From Microsyncoccus archaeolyticus (GTDB taxonomy: Bacteria > Patescibacteriota > Minisyncoccia > Minisyncoccales > Minisyncoccaceae), in NCBI GenBank assembly GCA_036987155.1, contig BTXY01000003.1, positions 48,483 through 112,482 of the forward strand: a stretch of 64,000 nucleotides of DNA, given 5' to 3'. The position numbers and the translations under genes are program-made. Each line of letters opens with the position of its first letter. Position 1 is the first letter of the stretch. A model generated the notes under the pieces. The model was not told the origin of the DNA, did no database searches, and saw only the letters and a program-made list of their open reading frames with translations. Positions 18,039 through 26,250 of the stretch are shown here, one piece after another.

Positions 18039-18068
18039 ATATAATAATATAAATTATAGATTTGTCAA
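18039..18068 (-). promoter_or_regulatory. Promoter of the 17683-18024 gene
   Basis: On the minus strand TTGACA (18068-18063) is followed after 18 nt by TTATAT (18044-18039), inside the last codons of prfA. The start codon is ~14 nt further, with AGAGGTGAT between. Confidence 0.5.
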
Positions 18069-18802
18069 GATTGAACTTTCCCCATGGCGCCAATCATTTT
18101 TTCTATTCTGCCATCCATTATTGATTCAATATCGTGCCAGCTTTTATTAATTCTGTGGTCAGTAACTCTATCTTGAGGGAAATTATACGTCCTTATTTTT
18201 TCTTCTCTTCCAGCGCTACCGATTTGAGATCTTCTTGCTCCACCCAATTCTTTTTCTAGTTCTTTTTCTTTTTGTTCTAATAATCTTGCAGCTAAAATAG
18301 CTAAAGCGTTTTCTTTATTTTGTTGTAAGCTTCTTTCTGATTGAGAGGTAACAGCCATATTAGTAGGAATATGAACAATTCTAATAGCTGTCATTCTTTT
18401 ATTAATATATTGTCCTCCTGCTCCAGAAGCTTTACATGTTTCTGTTCTAATATCTTGAGGCCTAATATCTATTTGGGTTTTTGATGGCTTAGGAAGTACA
18501 GCTACTGTTGCAGTGGAGGTATGAATTCTCCCGGATTTTTCTGTTTTTGGTATTCTTTGAACCCTATGAACACCTGCTTCATATTTGAATTTTTCATAAA
18601 CATTATCACCATCTATTTCAATAATCACACTTTTTATGCCATTAATATCTGTTTGATTAATATCTAATACTTGAGTCTTTAATCCTTGATTTTGAGCATA
18701 ACGAGAATACATTCTTAAAAGGTCATTAGCAAAAAGAGCGGCTTCTTCTCCGCCTACTCCAGCTCTAATCTCCATGATTACAGCATTAAACTTCTGTTCC
18801 AT
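18065..18802 (-). CDS. prfA: Peptide chain release factor 1 lacking domain 1
   Basis: Releases peptides at UAA/UAG. Residues 85-87 (PKT) occupy the RF1 PxT stop-recognition position in HRVQRIPKTEKSGRIHTS, and GGQ is at 129-131 in ASGAGGQYINK, the peptidyl-tRNA hydrolysis motif. Domains 2-4 are complete, ending in RTYNFPQDRVTDHRI. At 245 residues it lacks the ~105-residue N-terminal helical domain of normal RF1 (~360). The gene begins 2 nt after rpmE, so no coding space for the missing domain exists here. UGA must be read by a separate RF2 not in the window. Confidence 0.92.
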   Translation of the reverse strand: MEQKFNAVIMEIRAGVGGEEAALFANDLLRMYSRYAQNQGLKTQVLDINQTDINGIKSVIIEIDGDNVYEKFKYEAGVHRVQRIPKTEKSGRIHTSTATVAVLPKPSKTQIDIRPQDIRTETCKASGAGGQYINKRMTAIRIVHIPTNMAVTSQSERSLQQNKENALAILAARLLEQKEKELEKELGGARRSQIGSAGREEKIRTYNFPQDRVTDHRINKSWHDIESIMDGRIEKMIGAMGKVQS

Positions 18803-18804
18803 AG

Positions 18805-19011
18805 TTATTTTTTCTTCGCCATTCTTTGCTTAAACTTTTGAACTCTTCCTACCTGGTCAGAACTTCTTTCTTTTCCAGTATAGAAAGGGTGGCATTTTGA
18901 ACATATTTCAACCTCTAGATTTTCTTGAGTTGAGCCTATTTCAAAAACTGCTCCACAAGAACAGCGAGCTTTAGCTTTTTCAAAATATTTTGGATGAATA
19001 TCCTTTTTCAT
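18805..19011 (-). CDS. rpmE: 50S ribosomal protein L31
   Basis: A 68-residue zinc-ribbon L31: MKKDIHPKY at the start, Cys17-x-Cys19 and Cys37-x-x-Cys40 as the zinc ligands, and the SSDQVGRVQKFKQRM tail. This is the C+ (zinc-containing) form. It is the first gene of a two-gene rpmE-prfA unit on the minus strand, an arrangement common in related genomes. Confidence 0.95.
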   Translation of the reverse strand: MKKDIHPKYFEKAKARCSCGAVFEIGSTQENLEVEICSKCHPFYTGKERSSDQVGRVQKFKQRMAKKK

Positions 19012-19058
19012 ATTGGAATTATACTATCAGAAAACTATTTTTTAATCAAGAGGTGTGT

Positions 19059-19064
19059 TATAAT
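19059..19064 (+). promoter_or_regulatory. -10 box, leaderless geometry
   Basis: TATAAT at 19059-19064 lies 6 nt before the ATG at 19071. No convincing -35 is seen, so the call rests on the -10 alone. Confidence 0.5.
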
Positions 19065-19070
19065 AAAAAA

Positions 19071-19565
19071 ATGATAAAAGAAATTAATAATTATGCATAC
19101 ATTGATGGAAACAATCTTTACAGAGGAGTAAATTCTTTGGGTTGGAAAATTGATTATAAGAGATTTAGAGTTTGGTTAAAAGATAAATATAGCATTAATA
19201 AAGCTTATATATTTATAGGATTGGTTCCAAAATATAAAGATCTTTATACTTCTTTACAAGAAGCTGGGTTTACTTTGATTTTTAAAGAAACTGTATATGA
19301 CGGAAATGGAAAAATAAAAGGCAATTGCGATGCAGACTTAGTTCTAAGATCTTTAGTAGATTTCTATGAAGAGAAAATAAATAGTATTATAATCGTTACA
19401 AGTGATGGTGATTATGCTGGTTTAATTAAATTTTTAAAAGAAAAAGGAAAATTAAGGGTTGTCTTGTCTCCTTCTCTAGAAAAAAAGTGCTCAATACTTA
19501 TCAAAAGATTAAATCCTGCTATTGTTTATCTTGATAATATTAAAGAAAAGATAAGATTAAAATAA
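19071..19565 (+). CDS. NYN-domain (LabA/DUF88-like) putative ribonuclease
   Basis: A 164-residue PIN-like protein. Acidic residues at the expected metal site are Asp12 in YIDGNN, the pair in GNCDADLVL and Asp in IIVTSDGDYAGLI. NYN proteins are proposed RNases acting on structured or tRNA-like RNA; the substrate here is unknown. I start at ATG 19071; the frame extends upstream but without family similarity and across the -10 box. It is followed by a terminator. Confidence 0.8.
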   Translation: MIKEINNYAYIDGNNLYRGVNSLGWKIDYKRFRVWLKDKYSINKAYIFIGLVPKYKDLYTSLQEAGFTLIFKETVYDGNGKIKGNCDADLVLRSLVDFYEEKINSIIIVTSDGDYAGLIKFLKEKGKLRVVLSPSLEKKCSILIKRLNPAIVYLDNIKEKIRLK

Positions 19566-19570
19566 AAAAG

Positions 19571-19605
19571 CCCCCATTAAGGACAAAACCTTAAAAGGGT
19601 CTTTT
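19571..19605 (+). terminator. Intrinsic terminator
   Basis: Stem CCCCCATTAAGG / CCTTAAAAGGG around ACAAAA, followed by CTTTTTC. It ends the NYN-domain gene. Confidence 0.65.
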
Positions 19606-19654
19606 TCGTGGTTATGTTTTTATTATATCAACAAATCAAAATTAGTCAAGGTAC

Positions 19655-19683
19655 TTGTCATTAATTTTTAATTATGCTATATA
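19655..19683 (+). promoter_or_regulatory. Promoter of rpsB-tsf
   Basis: TTGTCA (19655-19660), 17-nt spacer, TATATA (19678-19683). The ~36-nt leader has a small hairpin (TCGCTTTTAAGCGA, 19702-19715), a possible autoregulatory S2 site, which is speculative. Confidence 0.6.
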
Positions 19684-19725
19684 CATAGTATATTTATTAA
19701 CTCGCTTTTAAGCGATATTTCAATT

Positions 19726-20421
19726 ATGGACACAGAAACAGCAAAAACACAATATGGTATTTTGATAGACGACATGATTAAAGCTGGTCTTGGTTTTGGT
19801 CATCAAAAATCAAAACTTCATCCTAAAATGAAGGATTATACTGCAAAGATTAAAGATAAAGTATATTTAATCGATTTAGAAAAAACAGCAATAAAATTAG
19901 CAGAAAGTTTGGATTTGTTAAAATCATTAAAACAAGAAGGCAAAGGAATCATTTTTGTGGGAACAAAAGTTGCTACAAGAAAACTAATAGAAGAAATAGC
20001 TAAGAGTTCCAAAGCGTATTATGTTAATGAAAGATGGATAGGGGGAACATTTACTAATTTTAAAGAAATAAGGAAAAGAATAAATTATTGGAAGGAATTA
20101 GAGAACAGAACAAAAGATCCTGATTACGAAAAGAAATATGTTAAGAAAGAAAGATTAACTATTCAAAAAGAAATAGACAGAATGAAAATGAAATTCGAAG
20201 GAATAAAAGACATGGAAGAATTGCCTGGTGCTCTAGTTGTTTTAAGCGCTGACAAAGAAAGTATTGCTGTAAAAGAAGCTAAAAAATCTGGAATTAAAGT
20301 AATTGGAGTAGTAGACACTAATACTGATCCTACGCCAATAGATTATGTTATTCCAGCTAATGACGATGCTTTTACCTCAATCGAATATATATTGTATAAA
20401 ATGCAAGAAGTATTAAAATAA
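19726..20421 (+). CDS. rpsB: 30S ribosomal protein S2
   Basis: S2 of 231 residues. Diagnostic segments are AGLGFGHQKSKLHPKM near the start, GIIFVGTKVATRKLIEE, YYVNERWIGGTFTNFKEI, and LPGALVVLSADKESIAVKEAKKSG with VIGVVDTNTDPTPIDYVIPAND at the end. It is followed directly by tsf, the usual gene order. The start context (ATTTCAATT-ATG) has no Shine-Dalgarno. Confidence 0.97.
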   Translation: MDTETAKTQYGILIDDMIKAGLGFGHQKSKLHPKMKDYTAKIKDKVYLIDLEKTAIKLAESLDLLKSLKQEGKGIIFVGTKVATRKLIEEIAKSSKAYYVNERWIGGTFTNFKEIRKRINYWKELENRTKDPDYEKKYVKKERLTIQKEIDRMKMKFEGIKDMEELPGALVVLSADKESIAVKEAKKSGIKVIGVVDTNTDPTPIDYVIPANDDAFTSIEYILYKMQEVLK

Positions 20422-20435
20422 TATATAAATAAATT

Positions 20436-21020
20436 ATGGCAGAAGTTGAATTAATTAAAAAACTTCGAGAAGAGACAGGGATTTCCTTGTCTGATTGTAA
20501 AAAAGCCTTGGAAGAATCAGGAAATGATATTGAAAAGGCAAAAGAATATTTAAGAAAAAGGGGAGAAGCAGTAGCTCTTAAAAAAGGAGAGAGAACTGTT
20601 GGAGCTGGAATTATTGATGCTTATGTTCATCAAAACAAAAGATTGGGAGTAATGATTGAGCTTGCTTGTGAAACTGATTTTGTTTCTCGTGGAGAAGATT
20701 TTAATAACCTAGCTCACGAAATATGTTTGCAGATTGCCTCAATGAAACCTCTTTTCATAAAAGAAGAAGATATTCCAGAAGAGATATTGCAAAAGGAAAA
20801 AGCAATTTATGAAGAACAAGCTAAAGAGTTAAATAAGCCAGAAGAAATTGTTCAAGGAATAATTAAGGGGAAACTAGAAAAGTTTAAAAAAGAAAACTGC
20901 TTGATTAATCAGTTATGGATTAAAGATGACAGTAAGACAATTCAGAATTTAATAAATGAATACATTGCTAAAACAGGAGAAAATATTTTAGTAAAAAGAT
21001 TTGCAAGATATGAATTCTGA
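20436..21020 (+). CDS. tsf: Elongation factor Ts
   Basis: Guanine nucleotide exchange factor for EF-Tu, 194 residues. The N-terminal UBA-like domain reads LIKKLREETGISLSDCKKALEE; the core has RTVGAGIIDAYVHQNKRLGVMIEL and CETDFVSRGEDF. It is short (E. coli 283), keeping one dimerisation subdomain, as in many small genomes. It overlaps the next small gene slightly at 21010-21020. Confidence 0.96.
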   Translation: MAEVELIKKLREETGISLSDCKKALEESGNDIEKAKEYLRKRGEAVALKKGERTVGAGIIDAYVHQNKRLGVMIELACETDFVSRGEDFNNLAHEICLQIASMKPLFIKEEDIPEEILQKEKAIYEEQAKELNKPEEIVQGIIKGKLEKFKKENCLINQLWIKDDSKTIQNLINEYIAKTGENILVKRFARYEF

Positions 21021-21375
21021 TCTTATTCTACAAATAACTTTTCTTTTAAGTTTTGCTGGGGTTGTTGGTTTTGCTTTAAGGAAGAGTCCTCAAGTAGCAC
21101 AGCTTCCCGAGAAGGAATGTTTTTATTCAAGAATTGTTAATAATTCAAAAGAAAATTTTCTTGAAGTAAAAAATAACTTAAAAAAGAAAACAGAAAATTG
21201 GGAGAATTCATTGCACAAATTTCTTTTCAAAACAAGAATTTTATTTTTAAAAGCAGATAACAAAACATTAGATTTAATTAAGAAATTAAAGCAGCGATCA
21301 GAGAAAAGAAAGGGAGACGATGGATATTGGAAAGATATTAAAAAATCAATTAAGAAGAAAAATAAGCCGGCATAG
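21010..21375 (+). CDS. Hypothetical single-pass membrane protein ending inside tRNA-Thr
   Basis: Unknown function; ~121 residues. A hydrophobic helix (ILQITFLLSFAGVVGFAL, residues ~5-22) is followed by a long basic, probably helical tail rich in Lys (KKKTENWENS, KKSIKKKNK). I start at ATG 21010 inside the end of tsf. The TAG stop (21373-21375) is formed by nucleotides 8-10 of tRNA-Thr, so the last three codons and stop are shared with the tRNA. RNase P cleavage of the tRNA would cut this mRNA just before its stop codon. Confidence 0.65.
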   Translation: MNSDLILQITFLLSFAGVVGFALRKSPQVAQLPEKECFYSRIVNNSKENFLEVKNNLKKKTENWENSLHKFLFKTRILFLKADNKTLDLIKKLKQRSEKRKGDDGYWKDIKKSIKKKNKPA

Positions 21376-21437
21376 CTCAGTGGTAGAGCAACTGTTTTGT
21401 AAACAGTAGGTCGGGGGTTCGAATCCGTCTGCCGGCT
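21366..21437 (+). tRNA. tRNA-Thr(UGU)
   Basis: A 72-nt cloverleaf. The acceptor stem GCCGGCA/TGCCGGC is perfect, the D-arm GCTC/GAGC normal, and the anticodon loop TTTGTAA gives TGT. The T-arm GGGGG/CCGTC has one G-G mismatch at pair 51-63. Discriminator is U and CCA is not encoded. The first 10 nt overlap the upstream gene. Confidence 0.93.
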
Positions 21438-21448
21438 CACGATGTGTA

Positions 21449-21477
21449 TTGACAATTATAAAGAAGCAGAGTAAGAT
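21449..21477 (+). promoter_or_regulatory. 16S rRNA promoter
   Basis: Consensus TTGACA (21449-21454), 17-nt spacer, TAAGAT (21472-21477), immediately after tRNA-Thr and ~70 nt before mature 16S. Confidence 0.75.
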
Positions 21478-21518
21478 GTTTTTACTTGAAAGATCCTTGA
21501 AATTTTATTGTAGGTTTT

Positions 21519-21536
21519 TTAGAGTTGTTTCGTAAA
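21519..21536 (+). other. 16S processing stem, 5' arm
   Basis: Eighteen nt that pair perfectly with 23109-23126, looping out the entire 16S gene. This is the expected RNase III-type processing stalk of pre-16S rRNA. Confidence 0.85.
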
Positions 21537-21544
21537 TTTTTATT

Positions 21545-23024
<1,480 letters not shown>

Positions 23025-23041
23025 ATTTTTAGTTTGTCGGC

Positions 23042-23078
23042 AAGAATTAATTCGCGAGTGATCACTGAATTAATTCTT
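23042..23078 (+). other. Inverted repeat in the 16S 3' spacer
   Basis: AAGAATTAATTC (23042-23053) and GAATTAATTCTT (23067-23078) are perfect complements around a 13-nt loop. It lies between 16S and the 3' arm of the processing stalk, probably a structured part of the precursor. Confidence 0.7.
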
Positions 23079-23108
23079 AAGTGTTGGTCTTGTCACTTTA
23101 AAAAGACC

Positions 23109-23126
23109 TTTACGAAACAACTCTAA
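23109..23126 (+). other. 16S processing stem, 3' arm
   Basis: Exact reverse complement of 21519-21536 (18 bp). Cleavage here would free the downstream methyltransferase message, whose ATG is 13 nt away. Confidence 0.85.
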
Positions 23127-23138
23127 GAGACTTATACT

Positions 23139-23711
23139 ATGATATTCTACTCCCTTTTTAAAGGGTTATACAAAAGAGCAGCCCGGAAAATGATTAAGGA
23201 CTGCGAAGGTTTTATTAGAAACAATTCAGAATTATTAGATTTTGGCTGTGGTTCAGGAATAGTTGCCAGTGAATTTGAAAAACATTTTAATTTAAAAATT
23301 AAAGGAGTAGACATTATAGACAATAGGGTTGAAAATATTTCTTTTGAGTTGTATAATGGCAAAGACCTTTCTTTTTTTAATGATAATAGCTTTGACACGG
23401 TTTTAGTAAGTTATGTTTTACATCACACCAAAAACCCTTTAGAACTTTTTAAAGAAATTAAAAGAGTAAGCAAAGATATAGTTATTATTTATGAGAGTCC
23501 TTGTGATGGATTGTTTTACAGGATAATGTGTTCAATACATGGAATATCATTTGCAAAATATTTTCAGAAAAACAAAAATAAAGGAAAGTTTTTCACAACA
23601 AAAGAATGGAAAAAAATATTTAAAGAAAATGGGTTTAATGTCGTTAAAGAGAAAATAGTTGGATATTTTCCTTTAAAGAACACGCTTTTCATTTTAAAGA
23701 AGGGTGTGTAG
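23139..23711 (+). CDS. SAM-dependent methyltransferase between 16S and tRNA-Ile
   Basis: A 190-residue class I methyltransferase: motif I LDFGCGSGIVASEFEKHF (~32-49), acidic motif II in IKGVDIIDN, motif IV-like SFDTVLVSYVLHHTKNP. The target is unknown; its place in the rRNA transcript makes an RNA target tempting but it looks like a UbiE/Methyltransf_11 small-molecule type. No separate promoter is visible after 16S, so expression likely depends on rRNA transcription. The TAG stop (23709-23711) lies inside tRNA-Ile, with a 10-nt overlap exactly like the gene before tRNA-Thr. Confidence 0.82.
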   Translation: MIFYSLFKGLYKRAARKMIKDCEGFIRNNSELLDFGCGSGIVASEFEKHFNLKIKGVDIIDNRVENISFELYNGKDLSFFNDNSFDTVLVSYVLHHTKNPLELFKEIKRVSKDIVIIYESPCDGLFYRIMCSIHGISFAKYFQKNKNKGKFFTTKEWKKIFKENGFNVVKEKIVGYFPLKNTLFILKKGV

Positions 23712-23775
23712 CTCAGCTGGTTAGAGCGCGTCACTGATAATGACGAGGTCCCTGGTTCAAGTCCAGGCATACCCA
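23702..23775 (+). tRNA. tRNA-Ile(GAU)
   Basis: A 74-nt cloverleaf: acceptor GGGTGTG/CATACCC, D-arm with GCTC/GAGC, anticodon stem CGTCA/TGACG around CTGATAA (anticodon GAT), T-arm CCTGG/CCAGG. Discriminator A; CCA not encoded. Its 5' 10 nt overlap the methyltransferase gene. Confidence 0.96.
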
Positions 23776-23783
23776 CAGTATAT

Positions 23784-23856
23784 GGGCCCATGGCGCAGTT
23801 GGTAGCGCGCCTCTTTTGCAAAGAGGAGGTCAGGAGTTCGAATCTCCTTGGGTCCA
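23784..23856 (+). tRNA. tRNA-Ala(UGC)
   Basis: A 73-nt cloverleaf: acceptor GGGCCCA/TGGGTCC, anticodon stem CCTCT/AGAGG around TTTGCAA (anticodon TGC), T-arm AGGAG/CTCCT. CCA not encoded. The Ile-Ala pair is the classic 16S-23S spacer set, yet 23S does not follow here. Confidence 0.96.
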
Positions 23857-23861
23857 CAAAA

Positions 23862-23890
23862 AACCTTCCATAAACGGAAGGTTTTATATT
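23862..23890 (+). terminator. Terminator of the 16S-tRNA transcript
   Basis: Stem AACCTTCC / GGAAGGTT around ATAAAC followed by TTATATTT, directly after tRNA-Ala. Confidence 0.8.
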
Positions 23891-23930
23891 TGTAAACATA
23901 TTTGATATAATAATATTGATAACAATAAAT

Positions 23931-23936
23931 TATAAT
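23931..23936 (+). promoter_or_regulatory. -10 box, leaderless geometry
   Basis: TATAAT lies 6 nt before the ATG at 23943. A second TATAAT at 23906-23911 could be an upstream promoter. Neither has a clear -35. Confidence 0.45.
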
Positions 23937-23942
23937 AAAAAC

Positions 23943-24770
23943 ATGAATAATAGAATTTTGTTAATTATTTTAATTTTTATTTTTATATCTACTGGTTTTG
24001 TTATTGCAGCAAATAATAGTGGAGCTCAATCTTCGCAACAGCAAACATCTAATCAAGGAGAGGGGAATCAAATTCAAAACAATGAGAATAATCCTGGCAA
24101 TGGTGTCCAAGAACAAAATCAAGTTCAAACTCAAGAACAATTACAAGATGGAAGTGGAGACAATAACCAAGAACAAAATCAAGAGCAGTCTGGTAATGGA
24201 AATGGTTCTCAAAATCAACAACAAACATCTAATCAAGGAGAGGGGAATCAAATTCAAAATAATGAGAATAATCCTGGTAATGGCGCTCAAGAACAAAATC
24301 AAGTTCAAACTCAAGAACAACAAGGAACACAAAGTCAAAATGGTTTAAATAATGCTGAACAAAGAAGGAGTCAAGTAGCTAATGCTGTTCAAGAAATGCT
24401 TCAAGTAGCTGATAGAGCTGGTGGAATTGGAGAGCAAGTAAGAGTAATTGCTCAAGCTCAAAATCAAAACCAGGAACAGATAGAGCAAAGCCTAGAAAAG
24501 GTTCAAAAAAGAAATACTTTTGTTAAATTTTTAATTGGACCCAACTATGGAGAAATTAAGAATACAGAAAGATTATTAGAACAAAACCAAGAAAGAGTTA
24601 ACCAATTAAATCAGATTCAAAATCAACTCATTAATCAGGCAGATCAGCAAGCTTTAATGGAGCAGGTTCAAGTTTTAGAGCAAGCAAATTTAGCAATCCA
24701 AAACTCTCTCAATGCTGCTCAAAAAGGATTTAGTTTGTTTGGGTGGATGTTTAGACTATTTTCAAGATAA
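23943..24770 (+). CDS. Exported Gln/Asn-rich repeat protein
   Basis: A 275-residue protein of unknown function. An N-terminal signal or anchor (ILLIILIFIFISTGFVIA) precedes a ~110-residue Q/N/G/E-rich region with two copies of the same ~35-residue unit (NQGEGNQIQNNENNPGNG...EQNQVQTQEQ). Residues ~135-265 are helical, Gln-rich heptad-like sequence (QEQIEQSLEKVQKR, LLEQNQERVNQLNQIQ) ending in an aromatic FSLFGWMFRLF segment. Related Q-rich exported proteins occur in CPR genomes without known role. Prion-like or adhesive behaviour is speculation. Confidence 0.78.
   Translation: MNNRILLIILIFIFISTGFVIAANNSGAQSSQQQTSNQGEGNQIQNNENNPGNGVQEQNQVQTQEQLQDGSGDNNQEQNQEQSGNGNGSQNQQQTSNQGEGNQIQNNENNPGNGAQEQNQVQTQEQQGTQSQNGLNNAEQRRSQVANAVQEMLQVADRAGGIGEQVRVIAQAQNQNQEQIEQSLEKVQKRNTFVKFLIGPNYGEIKNTERLLEQNQERVNQLNQIQNQLINQADQQALMEQVQVLEQANLAIQNSLNAAQKGFSLFGWMFRLFSR
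24036..24320 (+). repeat. Two 105-bp direct repeats inside the Q/N-rich gene
   Basis: 24036-24140 and 24216-24320 are near-identical (a handful of mostly synonymous differences), offset 180 bp. The spacer encodes a third degenerate Q/N segment. This is a recent intragenic duplication, so copy number may vary between strains. Confidence 0.9.
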
Positions 24771-24782
24771 ATTTTATAAAAG

Positions 24783-24807
24783 ACAGCCCCTTAAGGGGTT
24801 GTTTTTT
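24783..24807 (+). terminator. Intrinsic terminator
   Basis: ACAGCCCC-TTAA-GGGGTTGT followed by TTTTT ends the Q/N-rich gene. Confidence 0.8.
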
Positions 24808-24861
24808 AATTGTTTGTATGCTATTTTTATTTCGGTTCTTAAACAACCTGGAGGAACAGAA

Positions 24862-25287
24862 TTGGTTGAAAGAAAAAAGTATTTAGAGATTATTAAAGCT
24901 GATTATATTGGAGATATCAGCACATATGGAGATATTGTTATTAACCAAGGGGTTTTTGTTAGGGGTAGCGTGTTTGCTGCTTCTGGCAGTATTTTCATAG
25001 AGCCTGGAGCGGTTATCCAGGGTAGAGTTGAAGCTGGTATCAACATATATATTGGCAAGAAGGCCGAAATTATTGGTCAAGTAAAGGCATTTCATGTTGA
25101 AAACAGAGGAGAGATAAAAGGAGACGTGAATAACGTTAATTTCTTCAGAAGTTTTGGAGGGAAAAGCACAGGGGAAATTGAAGCAACGCACGTTCTCATA
25201 GGAGAATACGGTATCCATAATGGGCCAATAATTTCAATGTGTACAAAAATTGATGATCAAGGAAGACATTTTAAAGATGGCGCTTAA
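24862..25287 (+). CDS. Bactofilin-like polymer-forming protein
   Basis: A ~141-residue protein with the short repeating G-x-I/V pattern of a bactofilin-type beta-helix: YIGDISTYGDIVINQGVFVRG, GSIFIEPGAVIQGRV, GKKAEIIGQVKA, RGEIKGDVN, STGEIEATHVLIGEYG. Bactofilins form cytoskeletal filaments in cell shape or wall remodelling. A longer frame exists upstream, but a TTG at 24862 preceded by GGAGGAACAG (8-nt spacing) and following a terminator is the best start. This SD-like site is one of few in the window. C-terminal segment with IISMCTKIDDQGR is unusual. Confidence 0.75.
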   Translation: MVERKKYLEIIKADYIGDISTYGDIVINQGVFVRGSVFAASGSIFIEPGAVIQGRVEAGINIYIGKKAEIIGQVKAFHVENRGEIKGDVNNVNFFRSFGGKSTGEIEATHVLIGEYGIHNGPIISMCTKIDDQGRHFKDGA

Positions 25288-25306
25288 GCGTCATTGTTTT
25301 TTTATT
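25276..25306 (+). terminator. Intrinsic terminator overlapping the stop codon
   Basis: TGGCGCTTAAGCGTCA hairpin followed by TTGTTTTTTT; the stem includes the TAA of the bactofilin-like gene. Confidence 0.6.
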
Positions 25307-25321
25307 TTTTTGTAGTATAAT
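25294..25321 (+). promoter_or_regulatory. Promoter, leaderless geometry
   Basis: TTGTTT (25294-25299), 16-nt spacer, TATAAT (25316-25321); the ATG at 25330 is 8 nt further. Confidence 0.6.
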
Positions 25322-25329
25322 TTCATTAT

Positions 25330-26250
25330 ATGCTTTTAGAATCTCTAGTGATAATTATTGGACTTTGTGTATTTGAAACTATTTGCAGTATTGATAATGC
25401 GATTATTAATGCTCATGTTTTAAAAACAGTTTCCGAGAAATACAGAAAAATATTCCTTTTTTGGGGAATAATTTTTGCTGTATTTATTGTTAGAGGGGTA
25501 TTACCTTTTTTGATTGTTTGGATTACCAGTCCTTCTTTGTCTGTTGTTGATGTTTTTTCTTCTGCTTTTTCTTCTAATGAATTGGTTGCAGAATCTTTAG
25601 AAAAATCCAAACCATTGCTTCTGTTAGGCGGAGGAGCATATTTGTTTTTAGTATTTTTATCTTGGTTGTTTCTAGAAGAAAAGAAGTGTGTTTTTTTAGT
25701 TGAAAGATTTATTCATCGCCAAGGAGTTTGGTTTTATGCAATTGCTTCTATTTTTACGACAATAACAGTATATTTTGCCTTAAAAGTAAATCCTATTTTA
25801 GCCTTAGCATTAACTATTGGAGTTAGTGCTTTTTTCATAACAGATGGTTTTAAAAAAAGCGCAGAAGAAAAAGAAAAAGAACTAATGCAAGGAAACTTAA
25901 GTGCTTGGAGTAAACTTTTATACTTAGAGGTATTAGATGCTTCTTTTTCAATTGATGGAGTAATTGGTGCTTTTGCTTTTACCATGTCAATTCCTTTAAT
26001 TATTATTGGGAATGGTTTAGGTGCTTTTATTGTTAGGGATTTGACTATTAAAGGAATAGACAAGATTAGCAAGTATGCCTATTTAAAAAATGGTGCTATG
26101 TATTCTATTGGACTAATGGGTTCTCTAATGGTTTTAGAAAGTTTCGGTCAGGAATTTCCTTTTTGGTTGGTTCCTTTAAATACACTTATTATTTTAACTT
26201 TTTTTCTCTATTTATCAATTAAAGAGAATAATACTTGTATTAAGGGTTAG
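25330..26250 (+). CDS. TerC/DUF475-family integral membrane protein
   Basis: A 306-residue protein with about eight to nine membrane helices. The family marks are the intramembrane acidic motifs CSIDNAIINAHV (~23-34) and LDASFSIDGVIGAFA (~203-217), each with Asp residues as in TerC-type metal exporters, plus GNGLGAFIVRDLTI. TerC relatives are linked to metal (Mn2+, Ca2+) homeostasis and tellurite resistance; substrate unknown here. Monocistronic with its own promoter. Confidence 0.85.
   Translation: MLLESLVIIIGLCVFETICSIDNAIINAHVLKTVSEKYRKIFLFWGIIFAVFIVRGVLPFLIVWITSPSLSVVDVFSSAFSSNELVAESLEKSKPLLLLGGGAYLFLVFLSWLFLEEKKCVFLVERFIHRQGVWFYAIASIFTTITVYFALKVNPILALALTIGVSAFFITDGFKKSAEEKEKELMQGNLSAWSKLLYLEVLDASFSIDGVIGAFAFTMSIPLIIIGNGLGAFIVRDLTIKGIDKISKYAYLKNGAMYSIGLMGSLMVLESFGQEFPFWLVPLNTLIILTFFLYLSIKENNTCIKG

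Noticed and set aside
24036..24320. Direct repeats as a possible CRISPR array
   Set aside because: Only two 105-bp copies inside one reading frame, with no spacer pattern and no cas genes.
23998..24348. Alternative plus-frame in the Q/N-rich gene
   Set aside because: Its Lys/Asn-rich product comes from the same repeats read one base shifted; the signal peptide belongs to the other frame.
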